NCBI GenBank assembly: GCA_951394045.1
Contig: CATOAN010000029.1
Coordinates: 1 to 13,912, forward strand
Length of the DNA stretch: 13,912 nucleotides
Source: Nitzschia sp. DOCU1
Taxonomy: Eukaryota; Bacillariophyta; Bacillariophyceae; Bacillariales; Bacillariaceae
Reading direction: 5' to 3'
Positions 1-7,896 of the stretch are shown piece after piece. The notes beneath the pieces are model-generated. The model saw only the letters and a program-made list of their open reading frames with translations, did no database searches and was not told the origin of the DNA. The first letter of the stretch is position 1. Each line of letters begins with the position of its first letter. The translations under genes were made by a program, and so were the position numbers.

Positions 1-14
1 AATACCAAGAGTGC

Positions 15-20
15 CACGTG
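15..20. promoter_or_regulatory. G-box CACGTG
   Basis: A perfect CACGTG palindrome lies inside GCCACGTGAC, about 390 bp upstream of the HSF start. bHLH and bZIP factors bind this core in many eukaryotes. A 6-mer is expected a few times by chance in a window of this size, so function is only a suggestion. Confidence 0.2.
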
Positions 21-301
21 ACTGAGGGCACATATTTAGAAGTTACTAAAGAACGGATAGTGGAATGGCTCTCACAAATCCGATTGTCATTCAAGCACCT
101 CCGAGGATGCTTCTCCTGGAAGAAGGCGAGGCCGTTTGTGCTATCCCATTTCTTTGCAAAGAAGAAGAACATAAACAGCATATCTTTCACTGAACCACTT
201 TCTTTAACCATCATGAAAACTCGGGGTGGTGACCACGGTGCCCCCCTGCTGCCTCCCCTCTCTTTCTTGTTCTTGTTGTTAGTAACTAGTCGTCTACTGG
301 T

Positions 302-354
302 GCTCCTCTAGAGTACTACTAGTACTACCAGTACTACCACCGAACTCTAGGAGC
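302..354. repeat. Imperfect inverted repeat enclosing three 9-bp direct repeats
   Basis: The left arm GCTCCTCTAGAGT (302-314) is complementary to the right arm ACTCTAGGAGC (344-354) with a 2-nt bulge. Between the arms lie three tandem units of AGTACTAC plus a pyrimidine (312-320, 321-329, 330-338), the first overlapping the end of the left arm. It sits about 56 bp before the HSF ATG, so it is probably in the 5' UTR or core promoter, where it could form a hairpin. The rest of 1-409 holds no recognisable gene; one open frame of about 97 codons there resembles no family I know. Confidence 0.5.
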
Positions 355-409
355 AGCAGAGACCGCCGTCAAAAACTGCTGCTGACGAGCCACAGGTCTC
401 GCAAAAATC

Positions 410-2724
410 ATGCTTGGCGGCTCGTCGTCATACTCCTCCTCGGCAGCAAACAAGGACGAGACAACAGCAGCACCAGCAGCAGCAGCAGCAGGAGAACAGC
501 AGCAGAAGGAGGAGCAGAGTGGCGGTCGCCGGGCTGGTGCTGATGGCGGTGCCGCTGCTGGCGAGAAGGAGGGAAAAGGCTCTGAACAGCGACAGTGGGC
601 TCCTGCATTACTACTAGGCTCACCAGCAGCACCACCAGCGGCGGGGGGAGGACGTCGAGTTCGTCCTGCTGCTGGCGGTGCAGCTGCGTCATCGTCGCAA
701 AAATATGGCGAAGTAGTCGAGGACCTGTCGCGCAAAAGACGGTTTCCATTCCCATGGAAAATTCATCAGCTTCTAAGCGATGTGGAGCTGGAAAACGACG
801 AGCATGTTATTTCTTGGCTTCCGGGAGGAAAGTGCTTTAAAGTGCACGATCGAGACGCCTTTGTGACAAGAATATTGCCCATCTACTTTCGACAGAAGTC
901 GTTTAAGAGCTTCCAGCGCCAACTCTACCTCTACGGTTTTGATAGAATGGCGGCTAATGGGCAAGAAAAGGGGGCTTACTTTCATCCTCTATTCGTGAAA
1001 GGGCATCGCGAGTTGACTCTATCCATCGAGCGTGTTAATGCAAGCACGACTGATGATAAAGAAGAGGGGGGGAGAAGCACCAGGAGACGACGGATGCAGA
1101 CTCCCGGCGCCTGGGAGCAAGAACAAGAACAGCAGGAGTAGTCCTCGTGACGAACGCTGCGGGAACTAGGGGAATGGGAGGACGAGGACGGAGCGCTACC
1201 ACCGGTATTGCTTCGGGAACAACAAGAGGAATAGTAGAGCCACCAGCCTCTAGTAGTACGCCTTCCTTCTCGACACCATCATTCTCTTCGTCCTCCTCCT
1301 CGCCTTCTATTCTGCTTCAAAGAATGGTGCAGCAACCAGGATACTTGTATCATCCGGGAGGGGCTCTTGCAGGTAGTAATCTTTCAATGATGTCAGGAGG
1401 GCTTCAACAACAGCCGACCTCTTCTTCGAGTCATGATTCCCCGGAAGGCCATTACTACCATCACCAAGAACAGCAGCTTCTTCGCCACCAACAGAGCAAT
1501 ATTTTTTCATCTGCGGCGGTCACCTTCGAGGAGGGCCGTATACTCGCCGGCGGCGGACAGCAAGATGGTGGAGGAGGGCCCCTGCTGGGGCAGCATCTTC
1601 CTTCTAGTATCGCCACGACGACGGCAGCGCGATTACTCGCAGCACACCACCAAACAGTACCGCCGCAGCAACAGCAACAGCAAATAGCACTAAGAGATCA
1701 TACATTTCAGTTGGGCCTCCGCGGACGCCGTCGGGTGCACACTGCAGCTAACTTGTTCGATCGTCGTGAGCACCAGCAGCAGCACCCACCGAACCAGTTC
1801 GTAACCAGAGGGCAAGTCTTATCCTTACACAACAGTCTGCCATCTATGCTACCACCACCACCTGGCCACACTTCTTCCTCGTCGATGTTATCATCGTTGG
1901 GATACGATAATATTGGTACTTCATTTTTTCCTCAACCAGCAGCCGTGGAGGACACTGGGGGACTTGATGATGGGCAGGCAGCATCAATTTTTTCTCACAA
2001 TGCCGCGGCAAATGCCCGTCCCGGGTTGGTGGAGGACGTCCGTCGTCAAGATTTGGAGGAGGCAGATACTGCTACTACAGCAGACTCTTCTCCCGGCGCC
2101 GCAGCACTAGGCGGGCTAAGAAAAACGGAAAAACAGCGGGGAAACTCCCCAAAAAAGAAGAATACCTTCCTTTTAGAGATGGGCGAAGAAGAAAAAGGAA
2201 ATCGCCATCCTCCGTTGACTGAAACAGCTGTAACGCAGCAAGCTCGTTGTGGGCTAATGGTGGCGGGCGTCCAGCCATACGACGACCAAAATCTTCAACA
2301 ACGGGGATACCAACATTCTTCTTCGTTTTCGTTTGGCGTTCCTCCCGCCACGAACCCTCATGCGCCTTCTGCGGGCGGAAGCACGAATAATCGCGATGAA
2401 AGCGGCGCCAATATCCCTTTTCCGTCCTCGCTATTACTGAGTTCTCTAATTTCTGACGTGCGGCAGTCTTCAAATCTCGGGCAGCATCTACAGCAACAGC
2501 ACCATGGCGTGATGAATAGAACTGGTATTGAAGCAGGAGGCGTTTGGTGGCCGAGGGGTGCCTCAACAACGACCAGCAGCTCTCCTCCCCAGCGTTCTTC
2601 TACTACTCTTGCAGACAGCAATACCGCTGAGGCTTTTCTCTCCGACCAAGACCAGGAACAACAACAGGACAACGATTGGCTGTCGACAATTGAGAAGTTC
2701 TTTTCTCCCAATCAGCAGAGGTAG
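410..2724 (+). CDS. Heat shock factor (HSF)-type transcription factor, coding region split over two frames
   Basis: This is a nuclear sequence-specific transcription factor of the HSF family, which is strongly expanded in diatoms. The first segment (410-1141, 243 codons) has an Ala/Gln/Gly-rich N terminus (residues 1-105), then an HSF DNA-binding domain at about 113-208. That domain begins FPFPWKIHQLL, has a core SWLPGGKCFKVHD, and a recognition helix with KSFKSFQRQLYLYGFDR. A basic RSTRRRR stretch at 222-228 could be a nuclear localisation signal. This frame stops at 1139-1141. A second frame, open from 1060 to the TAG at 2722-2724, continues for over 500 codons that are Ser-, Gln- and Gly-rich and end in DNDWLSTIEKFF, which resembles an activation (AHA-like) motif of HSFs. 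I read the two as one gene joined either by an intron starting at 1138 or by a 1-nt indel in a run of seven G. No clear hydrophobic-repeat oligomerisation domain was recognised. The start ATG at 410 has the context atcATG. The HSF domain call is firm and the junction is not. Confidence 0.82.
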
Positions 2725-3820
2725 AAGAATCCTTGGGGGATGCACAAGCGGCCCTTTGGGGGCTCCTTGTTGCTGCTTTATCCCTGAAGTGATGCTCATG
2801 AACTGCAAGAAGTACCAGCACCATCGGCAACCAGCCCCCATCAATGCTGGTATTGCGCTAAAATGGCACCTGCCTCACCACGCACGACGTTACAAGCAGC
2901 TGTTCGTCCCAAAACAAAAACAACTCGCGGATTTGAATTCCTCGGGATAGTAGCTGTTGAGAAACCAGGAGGCAACACAAGCAATTTTGCTGGCATCACA
3001 GCAAACACCGACCAAATGTTCATCAGAAGGAGAGAATCTCGCAATGGAGCTCGATTCCATGCACTTGTTCGCGAATATTGGTCTTTCCGAGCAGCTTGCA
3101 AGTCAGTAGCTGCTAACTACTAGTAGAGAAGTAGCCATATTCGAGCAAACCCTTTGTACTAGCAGATGGCCAGCACGCCTCCCCCAGCATTATTAGCCGT
3201 GGCCTTACAGTCTCTCCCATCATCAACCTATCTACCTAGACAATGGGACTCCATATCGCCACACCGATCAGTAAATGTAATTCGGCATGAGACAACTCGG
3301 CGTGGTGAATCGTCATTGCGACTGTCTCTGCATGCTGGATCGGACGAAAGGAGCTAAATGAGCACTTGGATTCGGCATGTGTTGCTGTGCCGTCATTTCA
3401 TTAGTGGGGATGGAGGTGGTATGGGTGATTGTGCCCGTCTTTCCCCGGAGCAACAACCAAGGATCCCCACAAAGTCGACCCGCGCAGCGTGCGGCGATAC
3501 TATTTGTAGAGCTTGGGTCTCTTTTCCGCGGTTCCACGTCCTTGTGCATCGACTGCAGGACGAGAGCTAGAGCTGCAGGCAGCAATAGAAGCGCCGCTGT
3601 CGCACTCGCTGGTGCCATTCGGCGCCTTGGTCGAAGGCATGAAGGACTTTCGTGGCGTCAAGACGGGACGATGGCAAAACTCCCGCCAGCGGAAAACGGG
3701 AAGAAAAATCGGGGTCACCATCTGTTGATGGTGCTATTGAAATTTCATATTAATATGCCTCCAATGTATGTGTCGGAATTGCAAATGTTCCGGCCCCTAT
3801 TATTCTAAGGCGAAGGTTCA
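2725..3820. other. Intergenic region without a recognisable gene
   Basis: Several short frames are open on both strands, including 2863-3123 (+, 86 codons), 3377-3808 (+, 143 codons) and 3313-3618 (-, 101 codons). None matches a family I recognise and they overlap each other. The most coding-like piece is the plus-strand frame ending at 3728, whose last 50 or so codons read smoothly, but it has no start or splice support. Treat this stretch as the HSF 3' flank plus the distal promoter of the phosphate transporter. Confidence 0.4.
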
Positions 3821-3910
3821 AGATTCACTAAAGATTCAATTTTCGAATGTGCCTATCCCCAGATTCGAAGGTCAATCGGTTTTCAAATTCCGCAGATTCA
3901 TCTTAGATTC
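3821..3910 (+). promoter_or_regulatory. Cluster of five AGATTC motifs upstream of the phosphate transporter
   Basis: AGATTC occurs at 3821, 3832, 3861, 3894 and 3905, always on the plus strand. The two outer pairs are each spaced 11 bp, about one helical turn. The copy at 3861 contains GATTCG, matching the GATWCG site of the plant GARP factor LUX, and AGATT is the core bound by plant type-B ARR GARP proteins. The cluster begins about 300 bp before the transporter ATG. The repetition is directly visible; the binding factor is inferred. Confidence 0.45.
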
Positions 3911-3916
3911 CTTTTA

Positions 3917-3924
3917 GCATATGC
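3917..3924. promoter_or_regulatory. P1BS-like phosphate-response element GCATATGC
   Basis: GCATATGC fits the P1BS consensus GNATATNC, bound by plant PHR1 and by PSR-type MYB-CC regulators of phosphate starvation. It lies 192 bp upstream of the start codon of a Na+/phosphate cotransporter and 12 bp after the last AGATTC copy. The consensus has only six fixed bases, and another match lies inside the ABC transporter coding region near 11854-11861, so a chance hit is possible. The location before a phosphate transporter is what makes it credible. Confidence 0.42.
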
Positions 3925-4115
3925 CCTTCGCCTTCACAAACACATCTGCTGAAATTTCTTGCGTCTGTCCTGTCGTCAGAGAGACCTGTCAACTCCACCA
4001 AATTCCACAAATATGCGGAGAAGATGCGTCCAAACGACTCATTCCACATTTTTCACCTTGTGCCGCCAGTGCAGAGTCACTCACAATTCTGTTTCGAAAC
4101 CGATACTGAAGCATC

Positions 4116-6150
4116 ATGGTAAGTGCAACCAGAGCATGACATGATCGCCAGGGCAGAAGCATGATATGTCACTCACCCCCTGCTGTTGCGATCTGCTTTC
4201 ACAATGTTAGACTGACGTTGAGAAGCAACAACCAGAAGAGATCAAGTCTCGCAAAGATCGCCCTACGGGCTCGATGCACGTCGGTGATGCAGACTTTGAC
4301 CCTGAAGATCCAGCCTTTGCCCTAGATGCTACGTGGGGTGAAGTCTTGAGAGCTTGTTGCGTTCACACGCCCGAGGAGTGGGCCTGGGTCTTTGTTGGAA
4401 TTTGCGGTGTTTGCTTCTTCCTTTACTTTTTCATGGTGGGACTGGACTTTATCTCTACCGGGGCGAAGGTCATGTCCGCCTGTGCTGCCGGTGCTTTGTT
4501 CGGAGATGAGACTAATCCTATTGCTGGCCTTATGATCGGTATCCTGGTTACTGCTCTCCTCCAATCTTCCTCGACCACCACCTCCTTGATTGTTGCTTTG
4601 GCTGGAGCGGGCTCTGTCTCGGTCAGACAAGCTATTTACATGGTGAGTTAATGAAAGGGGACGGCTGGTGCTTTCATTTACAGTGCCTTTCTGACGGCAG
4701 TACTCTTGTCGTTTCACTTCAGGTTATGGGTGCCAATATCGGAACCTCTGTGACAAACACTATCGTCGCCATGGGCCACTTGGGAGACGGGGATCAGTTG
4801 GAACGCGCTTTCGCGGGTGCCACGGTCCACGATATGTTCAACTTTATGACCGTCGCTATCTTGCTTCCTGTCGAGGCCGCCACGGGATACCTGTACTACC
4901 TGACCAAGGCCATGGTCAAAAACTTCCAGGGCAATGATGGAGAGGAATGGGAAGGCCCCGTCAAGAAGTGGGTTGACCCCCTGGGTAACTTGGTCCTCAT
5001 CGAGAACAAGGACGTCCCGAAGACTGTTGCCAAGGGCGGATCTTGCGACGAGTTCTACCCCATTGTTTGCGAAGATCTCAACAATCCTACCAAGTCGACT
5101 TGCTCACAGGTTGGTTTGATCGGCTGCGACAAGAGCACCGATAAATGTCCTGCCTTTTTCGATGCTTACGCCGATCGTCACGATGACACCATTTCCGGTG
5201 TGGTCGTCTTTATCATTGGTAAGCTATGAAGAGACCCCAGAACCTAGTGCTAGTCGCAGCCTCGGAGTCTTTCTCATATGTACTTTTTTCTTTTGCTCGT
5301 TTGTGCAGGTTTGGTCATGTTGTTCACATGCCTTCTGGGATTGGTGTCGATCTTGCAGAAGCTGTTGTTGGGTCAATCCACCCGTATCATCTACAAGGCC
5401 ACCAACGTCAATGGATACGTTGCCATTGTGATTGGTTGTGGAATTACCGTTCTGGTCCAATCTTCTTCCATCACGACATCTGTGTTGACGCCTCTTGTCG
5501 GAATGGGCGTGCTTCGTTTGGAACAAATGTTCCCCTTGACGCTTGGCGCCAATCTTGGAACTACCATTACGGGTCTTTTGGCTGCCCTGTTGTCGGATGC
5601 CAACGCGATGCAAGTCGCCCTTGCCCACTTGTTCTTCAACGTGACTGGTACCGTCATCTTTTATCCCATTCCGTTCATGCGAAATATTCCTCTCCATGCT
5701 GCACGCCAGCTCGGAAAGGCCACTCGTATCTGGAAGGGATTCCCGGTTGTTTACGTTATTTTCATGTTCTTTGTTATGCCGTTGATTCTCCTGGGTCTCT
5801 CTGTCCTTTTTATGCAAGGCACAAAGGGTTTGACCGTGCTGGGCTCAATGCTTGTCGCTCTCCTGTTCCTCTTTTTGATTTGGCTTGCCTACTATTGCCA
5901 GTACAAGGGCGGCAAGAAACGTTGCTACGATTGCATGGTCAAACGCCAAGAACGCCGCGAGGTCATGGAAAGCCTTCCCGAGGATATGGTGTACTTGAAG
6001 AAGATGATTTCGGGTCTTGCTGATCACACCGGATACACCGTCGAAGAAGAAGAGGAGGCCGCAGAAGACGAAAAGAAGATCGAGACCGAAAAGCAGGACG
6101 ACTCGGAAGAGGCCGAAGCCCCCGCAAGCGCTGACGAGGAAGCGGCTTAA
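4116..6150 (+). CDS. Na+/phosphate cotransporter, SLC34/NptA family (four exons, 590 aa)
   Basis: This is a multi-pass membrane symporter that imports inorganic phosphate with Na+. My model joins exons 4116-4118, 4211-4642, 4723-5218 and 5309-6150; all junctions are GT-AG and the frame stays open (1773 nt including the stop). The family's two inverted repeats are clear. Repeat 1 has QSSSTTTS (119-126), GANIGTSVTNT (148-158) and VHDMFNF with downstream LLPVE (180-196). Repeat 2 has QSSSITTS (361-368), GANLGTTITG (390-399) and AHLFFN with downstream YPIPFMR (416-435). Between the repeats a hydrophilic loop carries five cysteines (253-287), matching the large disulphide-bearing extracellular loop of animal SLC34 proteins. 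The C-terminal tail from about 345 codons before the end of exon 4 finishes in a strongly acidic Glu/Asp-rich segment (about 552-590), probably cytoplasmic. The 22 residues before the internal Met at 4274 are gained only with the ATG-only exon. Phosphate control is suggested by the upstream motif cluster. Confidence 0.93.
4119..4210 (+). other. Intron 1 of the phosphate cotransporter (92 nt, phase 0)
   Basis: The start codon is followed immediately by the strong donor GTAAGT (4119-4124), and the acceptor is TTAG ending at 4210. Splicing joins ATG to an open frame reading TDVEKQQPEE and on into the transporter. If the intron is retained, translation from the same ATG stops after seven codons at TGA 4137-4139. 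Confidence 0.8.
4643..4722 (+). other. Intron 2 of the phosphate cotransporter (80 nt, phase 0)
   Basis: Donor GTGAGT at 4643 and acceptor TTCACTTCAG ending at 4722. Removal restores the conserved passage IYMVMGANIGTS of the first repeat; the unspliced frame stops at once. Confidence 0.92.
5219..5308 (+). other. Intron 3 of the phosphate cotransporter (90 nt, phase 1)
   Basis: Donor GTAAGC at 5219; a pyrimidine-rich tract precedes the acceptor TTTGTGCAG ending at 5308. Joining gives VVVFIIGLVMLFTC, a continuous membrane segment opening the second half of the protein. Confidence 0.92.
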
Positions 6151-6189
6151 GCTCGTAGCAGAAGTTTTATGTTTGACAAGCGTTGATTC

Positions 6190-6203
6190 GACCCTTCGGG
6201 GTC
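6190..6203 (+). other. UUCG-capped GC-rich hairpin in the transporter 3' flank
   Basis: GACCC, loop TTCG, then GGGTC form a perfect 5-bp stem with the very stable UUCG tetraloop, 40 nt after the stop codon. It would lie in the 3' UTR of the transporter. Its role, if any, could be mRNA stability or 3' end formation. Confidence 0.35.
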
Positions 6204-6463
6204 TGGATCCGCCTATTTTCTTAGTAACATTGTCTTGATCTATGCTCTTGCCACTCCCCGTTTCTAATAGTTCAGAACATCATGTAACTTGCTTGAAACC
6301 AGCGGGGCTTGAACGGCCTCACCAATATTATCCTTGTAAGCTTGTTGGGCTGGTACAGAAGCCCGTTTCGTGACACCAATGACTTCTGAACTCATTTCGA
6401 GGGTTCTTAAGTACATCTACGACACTCCACCCACCTCTTCCTTCGTGTACTTAGCCAGTGCGC

Positions 6464-6489
6464 CGTCTAGACCCCCACAAAACTAGACG
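6464..6489. repeat. Inverted repeat, 7-bp arms with 12-nt loop
   Basis: CGTCTAG (6464-6470) pairs with CTAGACG (6483-6489) around ACCCCCACAAAA. It lies about 310 nt beyond the transporter stop codon. No function can be assigned. Confidence 0.3.
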
Positions 6490-7390
6490 CATTACTTTTT
6501 AATAGGAAAGCTCCTCATTTGTTGACTTTTGTTCGATTTAGAGTTGATCGACATGGGACATGATTTGAGTCTCTTCACTAGCCTTTGCCGCCTCGACGTG
6601 CGCAATACCGAAATGTTTTATCTACTGAAATGAAGATCGGCACGAGGACGTGTGAGGTTTTAAATTAGCGGCGAGGACCCCGTCGGTACAGTTCTATGAA
6701 TCTAATGATAGTAGCAGTTTATTGGGTCTAAAGTGAACAAATGGTGGCCATTTCTCACGATATGGCTTTGCGCGAGCCTTTTGGAAGACGCTGTCGATTG
6801 TCCGTTGCAGACTGCAAATCGGGGAATGGGTGAAATACTTTGAGTCGGCCGGCATGTTCTTGTGGCCTTCGTAATTTCCAAATGAAACCATTCTAGCAAA
6901 ATGCTGTTGCTGTTTTCTTCGATATTGCCCTCAAAGTGCTAGTTCGTTCGTCATTTTTTAGTCGCGGGTTTTGCGTGGCTCACCACTTGACGATGAAAAG
7001 AATGGGCCTGGATGTTCAATGCTGTATGACGGAAGATCTTCGCTCGAAAAATTGTCGTGATCAAAGCTCGATCGACGGAATTCTTATGCATCCTCGCCCC
7101 ATTGAAGATGGCTTCGATTGAAGTCATCAACGTTTTGTTTCCCTGCTAACTCCGAGGGCTGGCGCCTGAAGAAGTACTTTTTGTGTACATCTTATCAGTC
7201 ATTGAGCCCTCGAATGAGCTTTGATGCCCCATGACTTTATGAGTGCCGTCGCCGTCGTGAAGATATGCCTGCTGTCTTCTTTCCCTTGTTCCTCGAGTAT
7301 TTTTCACTCACGGAGCAGAGAAGCAAGAAACATTCTCGTTGCCTTCCGATTCTCGAGAAAAAGTGAGAGGGCGGCGATCGATAGGAGAAT

Positions 7391-7516
7391 ATGATGACGC
7401 TCGGTGTCATTCGTGTGTCTAAGAAACAAGATGATGCGGCCAGTGAAGACGGGGAGTCACAACGGTCAACACTGTTTCTCGCTAGCTCGGACGGGAAAAT
7501 CAAATCAAAACGATGA
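7391..7516 (+). CDS. Short coding-like ORF, 41 aa, unknown
   Basis: An ATG ATG pair at 7391 opens a 41-codon frame ending at TGA 7514-7516. The product is hydrophilic, contains SKKQDDAASEDGESQ and ends in a basic tail. It may be a first exon of the downstream LRR-like gene, an independent small ORF, or chance. No good splice donor is visible at its end, and an overlapping minus-strand frame (7237-7764) is also open. Confidence 0.18.
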   Translation: MMTLGVIRVSKKQDDAASEDGESQRSTLFLASSDGKIKSKR

Positions 7517-7896
7517 ATGAGCTCGCTGCCTTCCCGATCACTTTGAGACAAAATATGAGCCGAAGCAAATTTGATAATAGCCTCAGGCAATAGAACTTGG
7601 TCGCGGTTTTCCGAGTGAAGTCGGCGCCTTCCGATTGTCGTTGAAATGTTAGTGGAAAGAATCTTTACAGGACAAATGAAGACGTAGTGACATTCGTCGG
7701 TATTCTCAAAAATCGATAAGAATTTGAATCTTCGACTGATTTGACTCTTTCTTCGAACTTGCAATCTCCCTCCAAGCGACGCCTCATCTCAAAAGCGTCG
7801 CGAGAACCACCCACCACCGGGGGCCTCAAAATGCTTCTCATTGTTGTCATTACAAACGAAACTTGAGTTTGTTCTTGTCTGGGTATAAACGATTGG

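Larger units (their letters stand above)
6151..7390. other. Intergenic region, 3' flank of the transporter
   Basis: Apart from the two stem-loops, I see no gene. Open frames at 6694-6899 (-) and 6936-7121 (+) are about 60 codons and resemble nothing known. The stretch 7255-7390 is rich in pyrimidine runs and could be the 5' region of a following transcript. Confidence 0.4.

Noticed and set aside
460..510. CAG/GCA repeats as a mobile element or expanded microsatellite
   Set aside because: They are short, imperfect and encode the Ala/Gln-rich HSF N terminus.
334..755. Two long minus-strand frames over the HSF N terminus
   Set aside because: They are antisense to GC-rich CAG/GCA-type repeats and give only Pro/Ala/Leu low complexity.
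1138..1169. A 32-nt GT-AG interval that would fuse the two HSF frames
   Set aside because: It is far shorter than the 80-95 nt introns supported elsewhere in the window; longer options from the same donor are preferred.
3313..3618. Minus-strand 101-codon frame starting with a signal-peptide-like Ala/Leu run
   Set aside because: No recognisable mature domain, overlapping open frames on the other strand, and the hydrophobic run follows local GC-rich composition.
7237..7764. 175-codon minus-strand open frame
   Set aside because: The translation is Ser/Arg-rich without domain, signal or membrane pattern, and overlaps a plus-strand coding-like ORF.
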